A stretch of 64,000 bases of DNA, taken from assembly GCA_017744285.1 (NCBI GenBank), contig JAGIBP010000014.1, positions 1 through 64,000 of the forward strand, in the 5' to 3' direction. The position numbers and the translations under genes are program-made. Shown in pieces: positions 55,119 through 64,000 of this stretch. Source of the DNA: Variovorax sp. Lineage in GTDB: Bacteria > Pseudomonadota > Gammaproteobacteria > Burkholderiales > Burkholderiaceae_C. Numbering within the stretch: position 1 is the stretch's first letter; every line of letters starts with the position of its first letter. The notes beneath the pieces are model-generated. The model was not told the DNA's origin. It saw only the letters and a program-made list of their open reading frames with translations, and did not search any database.

Positions 55119-56099
55119 ATGCGACTTCGTCGTCGAGTTCTCGCCGCAGCCTTCGTTGCTGCTGCTGCCTGTCTGGCTCCGTTCGCGGCGAGTCATGCGC
55201 AAACGTATCCCGCGCAGCCGGTGCGGCTCATCGTGCCGTATGTCGCTGGCGGCCTGCCCGACACGGTCGCGCGCATCGTTGCGCAGCGGCTCACCGAATC
55301 GCTGGGGCAATCCTTCGTGGTCGAGAACAAGCCCGGCGCCGGCGGCGCGGTGGCCGCCGCGGCCCTCGCGCAGGCGCCCGCGGACGGCTACGCGTTCATG
55401 GTCACCGATGGACCCATGCTGGCCATCCAGCCATTCGTGAACGCGAAACCCGCCTTCAATGCGCAGAAGGACTTCGTCCCCGTGTCCCTGATCGGCGTCG
55501 CGCCGCTTTATCTCGCCGTCAATGCGAAGGTCGAAGCCACCACGCTGGACGCGCTGGTTGCCTTGGCCAAGGCCAAGCCCGGCGCGCTGAACTACGGATC
55601 CGCCGGCCTCGGAAGCATCCACCACCTCACCGCCGAAGCCATGAAGGCCGGCCTGGGCACCGACATCACGCACGTGCCCTTCCGTGGCAGCGGGCAGTCG
55701 GTTCCCGCGATGATCGGCGGGCAGGTCGACATGGTCTTCGCTTCGCCGCCTGCGCTCATGGGTTTCGTCCAGAACGGGCAGGCCAGGCTGATCGCGATCA
55801 ATGCCGCCAGACGCTCGCCCCAGGCGCCCGACGTCCCTGCGCTGGCCGAGAAGATCCCCGGGTTCGACTTCGCCTTCACCGTGGTGATGCTCGCCAGGCC
55901 CGGCACACCGGCGGCAGTGGTCGACAAGATCAACGCGGAGGTCGCCCGGATCGTGAAGGTGCCCCTGGTGGTCGAGCAGTTGCAGAAGGCCGGCGTCGAC
56001 CCGGAAGGCGCGGGCGTGGCGCAGACGGCCGCCGCCTTGCAGGCCGAGCTGCAACGCATCGCAGCCGCTGCACGGCACGCCAACCTGAGGCCCGAGTGA
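55119..56099 (+). CDS. Bug-family tripartite tricarboxylate transporter substrate-binding protein
   Basis: 326 residues. Signal peptide AAAFVAAAACLAPFAASHAQ. PVRLIVPYVAGGLPDTVARI and ENKPGAGGAVAAAALAQAPA are the Bug/TctC carboxylate-binding loops; LNYGSAGLGSIHHLTAEAMK is the third. Such receptors bind carboxylated solutes, fitting an aromatic-acid cluster. No TctA or TctB gene is in the window. The start has AAGGAGG 8 bases upstream. It opens the catabolic cluster. Confidence 0.92.
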   Translation: MRLRRRVLAAAFVAAAACLAPFAASHAQTYPAQPVRLIVPYVAGGLPDTVARIVAQRLTESLGQSFVVENKPGAGGAVAAAALAQAPADGYAFMVTDGPMLAIQPFVNAKPAFNAQKDFVPVSLIGVAPLYLAVNAKVEATTLDALVALAKAKPGALNYGSAGLGSIHHLTAEAMKAGLGTDITHVPFRGSGQSVPAMIGGQVDMVFASPPALMGFVQNGQARLIAINAARRSPQAPDVPALAEKIPGFDFAFTVVMLARPGTPAAVVDKINAEVARIVKVPLVVEQLQKAGVDPEGAGVAQTAAALQAELQRIAAAARHANLRPE

Positions 56100-56154
56100 G
56101 GGCCACCGCCGTGACCCGACGTTCGCGATGGCCTGACCCCCTGGAGATATCTCG

Positions 56155-57444
56155 ATGATGACCAAGGAAGAAAACGATCTGCTGTGCCGCGTCGAAGGCG
56201 ACGCCCCCATGGGGCAGCTCATGCGCCGGCACTGGACGCCCGTGTGCCTGCAAGAGGAAGTCGGCGAGCCGGACGGCACGCCGGTGAAGGCGCGCGTGTT
56301 CGGAGAAAACCTGGTGGTGTTCCGCGACACCGATGGCCGGGTCGGGGTGCTGGACGAAGCCTGCCCTCACCGGCGCGCGTCCCTGGTCTTCGGCCGCAAC
56401 GAAGAGGGCGGCATCCGCTGCCTGTACCACGGCTGGAAGATGGACGTCGAAGGCAAGGTGCTCGAAATGGCCTCCGAGCCCGCCGCCAGCGGCATGGTCG
56501 ACAAGGTCCGGCACAAGTCGTATCCCGTGAAGGAATGGGCCGGCATGGTCTGGGCCTGGTTCGGCCCGGCCGATGCGGTGCCCGAGTTCACGCCGCCGGC
56601 ATGGGCGCCGGACGAGCAGGTGCGCGTGACCATCGCCAAGGTCTGGCTGCCATGCAACTGGGCGCAGATTCTCGAAGGCGCGATCGACTCGGCGCACAGC
56701 TCCAGCCTGCACAGCTCCGACATGGTCCCGGCGCGCGTCGATGGCGCCAAGGCCACGGGCAAGGTCTGGCAGCGTCCCTCCACGGACAAGGCGCCGCGCA
56801 TGCAGGCGCAACGCACCTCCTACGGCTTCCGGTACGCGGCGCTGCGACGTCCGATCCAGAACGCGGCCACGCACGACTACGTGCGATCCACCGTGTTCGT
56901 GGCGCCGGCGACGGCCCTCATCCCGCCGAACAACCTCTACAACGTCGCGAACATCAACGTCCCGATGGACGACACCAACACCGCGTTCTACTTCATCGCC
57001 TGGGGCGATCCCGCGCAGACGCCCGAGACTGAAACCTGGCGCAAGTACCTGCGGCAGACCGTCGGCATCGATCTGGATGCCGACTACCGGCCCTTGCGCA
57101 ATGTCGACAACAAGTTCTGGCAGGACCGCCAGGCCATGAAGGCGGGCAACTTCACGGGGATCACCGGGTTTCCCAACCAGGACGTCGCCATGTGGATCAC
57201 GATGGGCCCCATCGCCGATCGCAGCGGCGACCGGCTCGGCGCGAGCGATCTCGCCATCGTCGAATTCCGGCGCGTCATGCTCGACGCGGTCCGCGCCTTC
57301 CGGAAGGGCGAGGCAGCCATCGGCACGGGCGCGCAGGCCATATCCACGCGGGTGTGCTCGTTCCAGTCCATCCTTCCGAAGACCACCGACTGGCGCGAGT
57401 TCGAGGCCCAGCCCGTGGGGCGCGATGGCGCCCAGGCGGGCTGA
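56155..57444 (+). CDS. Rieske-type oxygenase, phthalate 4,5-dioxygenase-like large subunit
   Basis: 429 residues. Rieske [2Fe-2S] motif: Cys70-x-His72 (DEACPHR) and Cys89-x2-His92 (RCLYHGW). The mononuclear iron triad is Asp178, His181 and His186 in EGAIDSAHSSSLHSS. MGQLMRRHWTPVCLQEEVGE is typical of the phthalate-4,5-dioxygenase (OphA2/LigX) branch. It would insert dioxygen into a carboxylated ring. Its electron partner is the reductase at 60611-61579. It is followed by a second Bug gene. Confidence 0.9.
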   Translation: MMTKEENDLLCRVEGDAPMGQLMRRHWTPVCLQEEVGEPDGTPVKARVFGENLVVFRDTDGRVGVLDEACPHRRASLVFGRNEEGGIRCLYHGWKMDVEGKVLEMASEPAASGMVDKVRHKSYPVKEWAGMVWAWFGPADAVPEFTPPAWAPDEQVRVTIAKVWLPCNWAQILEGAIDSAHSSSLHSSDMVPARVDGAKATGKVWQRPSTDKAPRMQAQRTSYGFRYAALRRPIQNAATHDYVRSTVFVAPATALIPPNNLYNVANINVPMDDTNTAFYFIAWGDPAQTPETETWRKYLRQTVGIDLDADYRPLRNVDNKFWQDRQAMKAGNFTGITGFPNQDVAMWITMGPIADRSGDRLGASDLAIVEFRRVMLDAVRAFRKGEAAIGTGAQAISTRVCSFQSILPKTTDWREFEAQPVGRDGAQAG

Positions 57445-57464
57445 CAAACTCAAGGAGACACGCT

Positions 57465-58448
57465 GTGCCAACGACCCGCCGTTGCGCTCTGGGCGCGCTG
57501 CTGCTTGCGCCGTTCAGTCATGCGTCGGCCCAGACGCCCCCCTACCCGAGCAAGCCGATCCGGCTCGTCGTGCCGTTTCCTCCGGGCGGCGGCGGGGATA
57601 CCATGGCCCGTCTCGTGACGACATCCATCGGTCGGGAACTCGGCGAGCCATTCGTCGTGGACAACATCGCCGGAGCGGGTGGAAACATCGGTGCCGCCAA
57701 TGCGGCTCGCGCGACCCCCGATGGCTACACGCTGCTCTACGGAACCAACGGTACGCACGGAATCAACCAGACGCTCTACCGCAAGATCGGCTTCGATCCA
57801 CGCAAGGATTTCGAGCCCATCGGCCGGCTCACGCGCATTGCGGCGATCCTCGTCGTGCGCCCTGGGCTGGAGGTTTCCAATGTGCAGGATCTGCTCCGAT
57901 TGGCAAGGGCCCATCCAGGCAAGCTGAGCTTCGGCTCCGCGGGCAACGGAACCACCTCTCATCTGGCTGGAGAGATGCTCAAGGCACAAGCGAACATCGA
58001 CGTCCTCCATGTCCCGTACCGTGGCGGCGCTCTGGCCATGACCGATCTGCTCGGAGGGCGGATCGACTTCATGATCGACGTGGCTCCCAACGTCGCGCCT
58101 CAGTTGTCGGGGGGGCGGGTACGTGCCCTCGCGGTCAGCACGGCACAGAGATCCGCCGCGTTCCCGGACTTGCCGACGATGGCGCAATCCGGGGTGGCCG
58201 GTTTCGAGATCAGCGCATGGGATGCGTTGTTCGTGCCTGCGGGGACGCCGCGGCCGATCGTGGAGACCTTGAACGCGGCCCTGCGCAGAGCGCTGGCCCA
58301 TCCGGAGTTGCGCAAGGCACTTCTCGACCGCGCGGCAGAGCCGTGGGACTCGTCCGCCGAGGAACTGGGTCAGTTTGTCGCCAGCGAACTCGTGCGGTGG
58401 GGAGATGCAGTGAAGCGATCCGGTGCAGTCATCGAAGGAGGCCTGTGA
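57465..58448 (+). CDS. Bug-family substrate-binding protein (second)
   Basis: 327 residues, GTG start with AAGGAG upstream. Signal peptide RCALGALLLAPFSHASAQTP. PIRLVVPFPPGGGGDTMARL and DNIAGAGGNIGAANAARATP are Bug loops. FGSAGNGTTSHLAGEMLKAQ is the third. Lower GC than its neighbours in places, and not a recent copy of the Bug gene at 55119 by visible divergence. The stop overlaps the next ATG (TGATG). Confidence 0.92.
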   Translation: MPTTRRCALGALLLAPFSHASAQTPPYPSKPIRLVVPFPPGGGGDTMARLVTTSIGRELGEPFVVDNIAGAGGNIGAANAARATPDGYTLLYGTNGTHGINQTLYRKIGFDPRKDFEPIGRLTRIAAILVVRPGLEVSNVQDLLRLARAHPGKLSFGSAGNGTTSHLAGEMLKAQANIDVLHVPYRGGALAMTDLLGGRIDFMIDVAPNVAPQLSGGRVRALAVSTAQRSAAFPDLPTMAQSGVAGFEISAWDALFVPAGTPRPIVETLNAALRRALAHPELRKALLDRAAEPWDSSAEELGQFVASELVRWGDAVKRSGAVIEGGL

Positions 58449-59602
58449 TGAGCGAAGCCAACTACGTCGGAATGCCGTCCGCCCTGCCGACGCATGTCAC
58501 GCACACGCGCGAATTTTTCCAGGCCCTCGACAACTTCACCCGGACGTTTGCGTTCCGGCCGGGCGACCGCGTTCTTTTCCTGACCGATCCGCTGCTCGAC
58601 CCGCGAGTGGTCGACGCGATCAGCGGGCACGCCAAGGCCCGCGGAGCCAGCGTGCGGCTGCTCATGGAGTCGAGTTCGCGGGTGGAAGAAATACCGGGCG
58701 ACGCCAAGGCCCTTCTCGAGCATGCGACGTTCGTGGTGTCCACGTGGTTCTGTTCGATCATCGACCCCTTCGCCATTGCGCTGCGCAAGAAGGGCCAACG
58801 GTGGGTCAAGATCACGTATTTCCGAAACCTCGACTTGCTGCATGCGCCGCAAGCGCGCTTCCCCATCGACCTTGTCGGTGAACTGACGCGGGCCACTGCG
58901 GCCCGGTATCCCACGGGCCGTGCCTTCGACCTCCACTTTACGGACAGCCGCGGCAGCGACTTTCGCATCCATTTCACGCCCGAGATGCGCGAGAACATGC
59001 TGTCGACCAATCGTTGGCGAGGTCGGATGGGTGCCGACGAAGATGGTTGCTATGTGCACTACCTCGCCTCGCATGGGCCGAATCTGTGGGATCACAACGC
59101 GGTCAGGAACGATCTCTCCGTGCCCACGCGCATGAGCGGGGTGTTGTATCCGCAATGGGCCGTGGGATTCGCGCGCCCCTTCTCGGAACGCATCGGCGTT
59201 CATTTCGAGGGCGAGTACGTCTGCAGGGTCGACGGTGAGTCCGAAGAGGCCCGAATCCTGCGCGAGATGCTGGTGGGGGGTCGGATGATCGAGGGCGGAG
59301 GCTGCGGCTTCAACCCGAAGGCACCACGGCACACCGTGTATCCCGCGGGTTCCAATGCGCCTGGCGCGCTCCATTTCGGCATCGACCTCGTGAAGCCTGC
59401 CGACTACATCCGACGCACCATGCCGGATTGGGAGGAGCCACCGATTCATGTGGACCTGGTGACGCTCGATGCCACGGTGAGGGCCGGTGAGAATCTCCTG
59501 ATCGACAACGGTTTTCTTTGTGCGTTGCGCGACCCGGAAGTGGTGGCCGCCGCCGCGCGTTTCGGCGATCCCGTGGAACTGCTCGAGGCCGGGGTCGCCT
59601 GA
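58448..59602 (+). CDS. M29-fold metalloenzyme, NicX-like (2,5-dihydroxypyridine dioxygenase-like)
   Basis: 384 residues. The C-terminal half has the M29/AmpT-type metal-ligand pattern: Glu in VHFEGEYV (about 254), His309 in ALHFGIDLV, and the H-x-D pair His334 and Asp336 in IHVDLV. NicX, the 2,5-dihydroxypyridine 5,6-dioxygenase of nicotinate catabolism, has this fold. Leucyl aminopeptidase activity is the alternative. The context is aromatic degradation, not peptide turnover, so I favour a ring-cleavage role but with care. Translation is coupled to the second Bug gene. Confidence 0.65.
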   Translation: MSEANYVGMPSALPTHVTHTREFFQALDNFTRTFAFRPGDRVLFLTDPLLDPRVVDAISGHAKARGASVRLLMESSSRVEEIPGDAKALLEHATFVVSTWFCSIIDPFAIALRKKGQRWVKITYFRNLDLLHAPQARFPIDLVGELTRATAARYPTGRAFDLHFTDSRGSDFRIHFTPEMRENMLSTNRWRGRMGADEDGCYVHYLASHGPNLWDHNAVRNDLSVPTRMSGVLYPQWAVGFARPFSERIGVHFEGEYVCRVDGESEEARILREMLVGGRMIEGGGCGFNPKAPRHTVYPAGSNAPGALHFGIDLVKPADYIRRTMPDWEEPPIHVDLVTLDATVRAGENLLIDNGFLCALRDPEVVAAAARFGDPVELLEAGVA

Positions 59603-59616
59603 GTTCTCCAATAAAG

Positions 59617-60609
59617 ATGTCCATGCTCCAACTCAGCGTCGCCATGGGCGACTACGACCGTACCCGCGCACTCTTCGACGGCCGCGTGCTCATCGATGGT
59701 GTCGATCCCGTCTACATGCTGCTCAACCCCGAGGAGATGTTCTTCCGGGCCATGCGAAGCCAGGACTTCGACATCACCGAGCTGTCCTTCTCGAGCTACC
59801 TCGTCAAGCACTCGCGCGGCGAGTGCCCGTACATCGCGGTGCCCGTCTTCCTGTCGCGTGCCTTCCGCCACACCTCCCTCTATGCGCGCAAGGACCGCAT
59901 CCGGCGGCCGGAAGACCTGAAGGGCAAGCGCATCGGCGTGCCGGAATACCAGCTCACGGCCAACGTATGGGCGCGCGCCATCCTGCAGGACGACCATGGC
60001 GTGCACCCGGAGGACGTCACCTGGGTGCGAGGCGGGATCGACCAGCCGGGGCGGCCCGAGAAGATCAAGCTCGCACTGCCCCCCGGGGTCCACGTGGAGG
60101 CCGCGCCGGACGGCACGACCATTTCCGAGCTGCTCGATCGCGGCGAGATCGACGCCTTCATGGCGCCGCGGCCGCCGAGCCGGCACATCCTGCAGAAGAA
60201 CCCGCACATCGCCTGGCTGTTCGACGATCCGACCGCCGCGGCCAAGGACTACTACCGGCGAACCGGCATCTTCCCCATCATGCACGTCGTCGGGATCCGC
60301 AAGACGCTCGCGGACAAGCACCCCTGGCTGCCCGCGGCCGTCCAGAAGGCATTCACGCAGTCGAAGGCGGCCGCGCTCGAACTCCTGTCGGACACGTCGG
60401 CCACCAAGGTCACCCTGCCCTTCGTCGAGGAGCAGCTCAAGGCCGCGCGCGACACGCTGGGCGAGGACTTCTGGTCCTACGGCGTGGCGCCGGCACGCAA
60501 GACCCTGGAGGCCTTCGTGCGCCACCACCATTCGCAAGGGCTCTCCTCGCGCCGGGTGGCCGTGGAAGAACTGTTCCACCCTTCGACGTACGAGAGCTAC
60601 AGCATCTGA
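59617..60609 (+). CDS. 4,5-Dihydroxyphthalate decarboxylase-like protein (Pht5/OphC)
   Basis: 330 residues. LSVAMGDYDRTRALFDGRV, LNPEEMFFRAMRSQDFDITE, LSFSSYLVKHSRGECPYIAV and GKRIGVPEYQLTANVWARAI are strongly of the Pht5/OphC type, which shares the periplasmic-binding-protein fold but has no signal peptide. Pht5 decarboxylates 4,5-dihydroxyphthalate to protocatechuate. In this cluster the substrate is likely a related dihydroxy-dicarboxylate. An in-frame ATG at 59623 is an alternative start. Confidence 0.85.
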   Translation: MSMLQLSVAMGDYDRTRALFDGRVLIDGVDPVYMLLNPEEMFFRAMRSQDFDITELSFSSYLVKHSRGECPYIAVPVFLSRAFRHTSLYARKDRIRRPEDLKGKRIGVPEYQLTANVWARAILQDDHGVHPEDVTWVRGGIDQPGRPEKIKLALPPGVHVEAAPDGTTISELLDRGEIDAFMAPRPPSRHILQKNPHIAWLFDDPTAAAKDYYRRTGIFPIMHVVGIRKTLADKHPWLPAAVQKAFTQSKAAALELLSDTSATKVTLPFVEEQLKAARDTLGEDFWSYGVAPARKTLEAFVRHHHSQGLSSRRVAVEELFHPSTYESYSI

Positions 60610-60610
60610 C

Positions 60611-61579
60611 ATGGGCGCCGAGCTGCATTCCGACACGGCCATGCCGCTGCGCGTGGCGGCCATCGCCGACGTGGCGACAGGCATCCGCAGCTTCGAGCTC
60701 GTCCAGGCCGACGGCACGGACCTGCCTGCCTTCACGCCAGGCGCCCACGTGCGCGTGCAGACGCCGTCCGGCGCACTGCGCAAGTACTCCTTGTGCAACG
60801 ACCCGGCCGAGCGGCATCGCTACGTCATCGCAGTGAAATGCGAAGCCGACGGCCAGGGCGGCTCGCGCAGCATGCACGAACAACTGCGTGTCGGCGATAC
60901 GCTGCCCACCTCGGTGCCGGAGAACGCCTTCCCGCTCGTCGAGCACGCCCGCTCGTACATCTTCATCGCGGGCGGGATCGGGATCACGCCGATCCTTTCG
61001 ATGATCCGCTCGTTCGGCGACCTCCCGCCGGCGCCCTGGAGGCTCCACTACCTCTCGCGCAGCGCGGAGACCACCGCCTTCCTGGACGTGCTCGCGCACC
61101 CGGCCTGGCGGCGCAACGTCGTGGTCCACCATGACGGCGCCGATCCGGCGAACGCGTACGACCTCTGGCCCGCGCTGGAGAAGCCCAACGCCGGCCATGT
61201 GTTCTGCTGCGGGCCCAAGGGATTGATGGAGTCCGTGCGCGACATGACCGGTCACTGGTCGCCGGCCCACATCCATTTCGAAAGCTTCAGCGAGGGCGGC
61301 GGCATCAAGCCCGATGACAAGGCGTTCACCGTGAGACTCGCCAGGTCGGGCGCCGAGTTCGAGGTGCCGGTCGGCCAATCCATCCTGGGCGTCATGCGCC
61401 AACATGGCTGCCACGCCCCGTCGTCCTGCGAAAGCGGCACCTGCGGCACCTGCCGCACCGGCCTCCTGGAGGGCGAAGCCGACCACCGCGACATGGTCCT
61501 GCTGCCCGAGGAGATGCAGAGCCAGATCATGATCTGCGTCTCGCGCGCCAAGGGCGATCGGCTGGTGATCGACCTGTGA
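60611..61579 (+). CDS. Phthalate dioxygenase reductase-like protein (FMN, NADH, [2Fe-2S])
   Basis: 322 residues. Flavin domain [23 protein letters not shown] domain [17 protein letters not shown] and [17 protein letters not shown]-terminal plant-type ferredoxin with [15 protein letters not shown] (Cys-x4-Cys-x2-Cys) and a final Cys in MICVSR. Same order as PDR/VanB. It feeds electrons to the Rieske oxygenase at 56155. Starts 1 base after the previous stop. Confidence 0.93.
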   Translation: MGAELHSDTAMPLRVAAIADVATGIRSFELVQADGTDLPAFTPGAHVRVQTPSGALRKYSLCNDPAERHRYVIAVKCEADGQGGSRSMHEQLRVGDTLPTSVPENAFPLVEHARSYIFIAGGIGITPILSMIRSFGDLPPAPWRLHYLSRSAETTAFLDVLAHPAWRRNVVVHHDGADPANAYDLWPALEKPNAGHVFCCGPKGLMESVRDMTGHWSPAHIHFESFSEGGGIKPDDKAFTVRLARSGAEFEVPVGQSILGVMRQHGCHAPSSCESGTCGTCRTGLLEGEADHRDMVLLPEEMQSQIMICVSRAKGDRLVIDL

Positions 61580-62754
61580 GCGATACCGCGCCCCTGCGTG
61601 TCGGCGTCATCGGCCTGGGCCGCGCCTTCACCCTGATGCTCCCGACGTTCCAGGGCGACCGGCGCGTCCGGCTGGTGGCCGCATGCGATCCGCGAGCCAG
61701 CGCGCGCGCCCGGTTTGCGAGCGATTTCGCAGGCGCCGCCTACGACAGCGCCGAGGCGCTGGTGGCCGATCCCGAGGTCGAGGCCGTGTACATCGCGAGC
61801 CCGCACCAGTTCCACGCCGGACACACCCGGCTTGCCGCCCTGCACGGCAAGCACGTGCTGCTGGAAAAGCCGATGGCCCTGTCCCTGGACGAATGCGACG
61901 CCATGATCCAGGCGTGCCGCGGCGCGGGCGTGCATCTCGTCGTGGGCCATTGCCACAGCTTCGATGCGCCGTACCTGCAGGCGCGTGCGATCGTCCGGGG
62001 CGGGTCCGTGGGCGCGGTCCGCATGATCCATGCCCTCAACTACACGGACTTCCTGTATCGGCCTCGCCGCGCCGAAGAGCTCGACACGGCGGCGGGCGGC
62101 GGTGTGGTCTTCAGCCAGGCGGCGCACCAGGTGGATGTGGTGCGCCTGCTGGCGGGCGGCCGAGTGACCCGCGTGCGCGCGGCCACAGGCGCGTGGGACC
62201 CCGAACGCCCCACCGAGGGGGCCTACACGGCGCTCCTGTGGTTCGACAACGGCGCCTTCGCCTCGCTCACCTACAGCGGATACGGCCATTTCGACTCCGA
62301 CGAGTGGAACGGATGGATCGGCGAAATGGGCCATGCCAAGGACCCCGCCTTGCATGGCGCCGCGCGCCGCCGTCTCCAGCAGGCGAGCAACCCACAGGAA
62401 GAGGCGCGTCTCAAGAACGAGAGCACCTACGGCGGCCCCGCCTACCAGCCGGCGCCGGCAGTCACGGGCGCGCGCCACCAGAGCTTCGGCCCCGTGGTGG
62501 TGTCATGCGAGCGGGCCGACCTGCGTCCGGTCCCCGACGGCGTGTGGATCTACGGGCACCACGAGAAGCACCTCGCCCGCCTGCCTGATCCTGCGGTGCC
62601 GCGCTCCGAAGTCATCGACGAACTGCACGCCGCCGTGCGCGAGGGCCGCAGCGCCTTGCATGACGGCCACTGGGCGCGGGCCACGCTGCAAGTGTGCCTC
62701 GCGCTGCTGCGATCCGCAGCCGAGAACCGGGACATCGAGTTGCCGGCCCGATGA
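61576..62754 (+). CDS. Gfo/Idh/MocA oxidoreductase (phthalate dihydrodiol dehydrogenase-like, OphB)
   Basis: 392 residues, GTG start overlapping the reductase stop (GTGA). [17 protein letters not shown] is a slightly altered Rossmann GxGxxx motif. [20 protein letters not shown] and [18 protein letters not shown] carry the family EKP motif. [12 protein letters not shown] and [15 protein letters not shown] continue the family pattern. In phthalate pathways the homologue rearomatises the cis-dihydrodiol. Fits the Rieske product here. Confidence 0.85.
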   Translation: MSDTAPLRVGVIGLGRAFTLMLPTFQGDRRVRLVAACDPRASARARFASDFAGAAYDSAEALVADPEVEAVYIASPHQFHAGHTRLAALHGKHVLLEKPMALSLDECDAMIQACRGAGVHLVVGHCHSFDAPYLQARAIVRGGSVGAVRMIHALNYTDFLYRPRRAEELDTAAGGGVVFSQAAHQVDVVRLLAGGRVTRVRAATGAWDPERPTEGAYTALLWFDNGAFASLTYSGYGHFDSDEWNGWIGEMGHAKDPALHGAARRRLQQASNPQEEARLKNESTYGGPAYQPAPAVTGARHQSFGPVVVSCERADLRPVPDGVWIYGHHEKHLARLPDPAVPRSEVIDELHAAVREGRSALHDGHWARATLQVCLALLRSAAENRDIELPAR

Positions 62755-62757
62755 ACC

Positions 62758-63285
62758 TCAAGGCTGCTTGAGGTCTGCGCTTTCCGCCAGCGCCTCGTCG
62801 CGTGCGAGGTTGTCCAGCATCACCAGGAGACACCGGCGTGTGGTCTCCACGTCAGTCGCCCTCAGGCCCTGCATCGCCAGCGCATTCACTTCCTCGGCGA
62901 GCGGGACCAGCTTCTTCCGCAGCGCCTTGCCCTGGGGGGTGAGGTAGACATAGATGTTCTTGCGGTTGTCCGGAAGACGCTCCCGCGTGATGTAGCCCAG
63001 TTCCTCCATCGCGCGAAGCGCCACCACGGTGGTCGGCTCCATCACGCCTGCATCGTGGCTGAGTTCCCGTTGCGTGACACCGTCGCGCTCCCACAGGATG
63101 CGCAGAAAGGTCCAGTGGCCGAGCGAAACGCCATGGACCGCGAGCCTGGCCTGCAGCGACCGCAGGAAGCTGCGCGTCGCGTCCTTCACCAAGTGGGCCA
63201 TCCGGTCGTTGGGCACGGCTTCGTGCCAGTGCTTGAGGAGACGCTTGGAAATCTCGGCTTCGCGCGCGAGTCTCGGTGTTGGCAT
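62758..63285 (-). CDS. MarR family transcriptional regulator
   Basis: About 175 residues. Winged helix-turn-helix: TQRELSHDAGVMEPTTVVAL and LGYITRERLPDNRKNIYVYL with the wing, then PQGKALRKKLVPLAEEVN. It is convergent with the catabolic operon and probably controls it, perhaps through the inverted repeat at 55061. Start MPTPRLA at 63285 chosen; ATGs at 63294 and 63312 are possible. Confidence 0.9.
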   Translation of the reverse strand: MPTPRLAREAEISKRLLKHWHEAVPNDRMAHLVKDATRSFLRSLQARLAVHGVSLGHWTFLRILWERDGVTQRELSHDAGVMEPTTVVALRAMEELGYITRERLPDNRKNIYVYLTPQGKALRKKLVPLAEEVNALAMQGLRATDVETTRRCLLVMLDNLARDEALAESADLKQP

Positions 63286-63327
63286 GCCGGCCATTGTGCC
63301 GCAGCGATGCAAGCGGCAGGTCGAGGC

Positions 63328-64000
63328 TCAGTCCGCCGTGATGTGGTTCTTCCGGATGAACGCCCCCCAGTATTCGCGTTCCTTCTTCAGTTCCGCCGCG
63401 AACTGCTCCGGGGTGTCGTGCACGGGCAGCAAGGCTTGCCGCTCCAGGCGCTGTACCACCGCGGGATCCCTGAGCGCCTTGCCCACTTCGTCCGCGAGCT
63501 TGCGGATGATCGGCGCCGGCGTCCTGGCCGGCGCCATGACGCTGAACGAGGTCCATGCCTTGACGTTGATGCCCAGGTCTTCGAGGGCGGGCGTGTCGGG
63601 CAGCAGCGGCGTCTTCTGGTTGACCGCCAGCGCAAGCACTTTGCCGGACTTGATGTACGGGTCCACGGACGCCAGGTCGGTGTACATGAACTGCAGCCGC
63701 CCACTCAGCAGGTCCTGATAAGCGGGCGCCACGCCCTTGTAGGGCACGTGCGTGAACTTCGCTCCGGTGGCCTCTTCGAGCATGCGCACGCCGATGTAGA
63801 GCGGACTGCCCACGCCGGCGGAACCATAGAAGAACTTCTCCGGGTTCTTCTTGCCGGCCTCGATCAGGTCCTTCATCGACTTCCAGCCGCTGGCGGGGTT
63901 CGCCGCCACGACCATGGGCGCGAACACGCCGCGGCTCACGGCGGCGAGGTCCCTGTCGGCGTCGAAGGGCATGTTCTTGAGCAGCACCGGATTGATCCCC
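63328..64000 (-). CDS. Bug-family substrate-binding protein (third, partial)
   Basis: The gene runs off the right edge; about 224 C-terminal residues are visible, beginning GINPVLLKNMPFDADRDLAA. GSAGVGSPLYIGVRMLEEAT and THVPYKGVAPAYQDLLSGRL are Bug loops. The C-terminus is KEREYWGAFIRKNHITAD. It is the third Bug receptor within 9 kb, on the opposite strand from the other two, and may be the first or last gene of another unit beyond the window. Confidence 0.92.
   Translation of the reverse strand, partial: GINPVLLKNMPFDADRDLAAVSRGVFAPMVVAANPASGWKSMKDLIEAGKKNPEKFFYGSAGVGSPLYIGVRMLEEATGAKFTHVPYKGVAPAYQDLLSGRLQFMYTDLASVDPYIKSGKVLALAVNQKTPLLPDTPALEDLGINVKAWTSFSVMAPARTPAPIIRKLADEVGKALRDPAVVQRLERQALLPVHDTPEQFAAELKKEREYWGAFIRKNHITAD

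Noticed and set aside
58448-59602. Ordinary M29 aminopeptidase
   Set aside because: Metal-ligand pattern fits both, but the operon is for aromatic acids and gives no peptide-related neighbour; kept as the alternative, not the main call.

Overview
The window comes from a GC-rich betaproteobacterium, most likely order Burkholderiales, family Comamonadaceae, and closest in feel to Variovorax. The reasons are protein family content (Bug-type solute receptors, phasins, a phthalate-type Rieske cluster), gene arrangements such as mnmG-rsmG next to parA-parB, and very strong codon bias towards G/C. This is inference from family knowledge; no search was run. I saw no rRNA, tRNA, CRISPR array, insertion sequence or prophage.

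Layout. 0-12 kb is housekeeping: the end of a chemoreceptor, an AsmA-like protein, a thioesterase, an NCS2 permease, the minCDE division-site operon, a hemerythrin, a frameshifted nitronate monooxygenase, OmpW, a phasin, a cobalamin adenosyltransferase and a GlcD-like FAD oxidase. 12.7-18.4 kb is a chromosome-segregation and tRNA-modification block (parB, an RBBP9-like hydrolase, parA, a LysE exporter, rsmG, mnmG). It carries two parS sites buried inside rsmG and mnmG. At 24.1-24.4 kb a non-coding region with DnaA-box-like sites and a TAC trinucleotide run is a candidate replication origin. 24.5-29.6 kb holds a metallochaperone, a methyltransferase, a CreB/CreC two-component pair, and a small lower-GC patch with two tandem paralogous secreted proteins next to a stub of a type VI secretion hcp gene.

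29.6-37.2 kb is the most interesting segment. PBP1a is divergent from a four-gene operon: a VIT/VWA surface protein with a PEP-CTERM-like tail, an exosortase, an EpsI-like partner, and a GT51 peptidoglycan glycosyltransferase. The tail of the first gene product is the expected substrate of the second, so this looks like a dedicated one-substrate exosortase system. A perfect CreB-type direct repeat lies upstream, and the creBC genes are 5 kb away.

37.2-55 kb contains a polyamine-type ABC importer with an Asp/Glu racemase homologue, a pirin, a Spy/CpxP protein, an endonuclease/ClsB/YbhN-type lipid operon, a truncated DNA-repair-like gene meeting pagL, a second phasin-like gene with a PhaR-like operator, and several regulator/transporter pairs.

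55-64 kb is a catabolic cluster: Bug receptors, a phthalate-type Rieske oxygenase with its reductase, a dihydrodiol-dehydrogenase-like enzyme, a dihydroxyphthalate-decarboxylase-like protein, a MarR regulator, and an M29/NicX-like metalloenzyme. The last is unexpected for phthalate and suggests a carboxylated N-heteroaromatic substrate.
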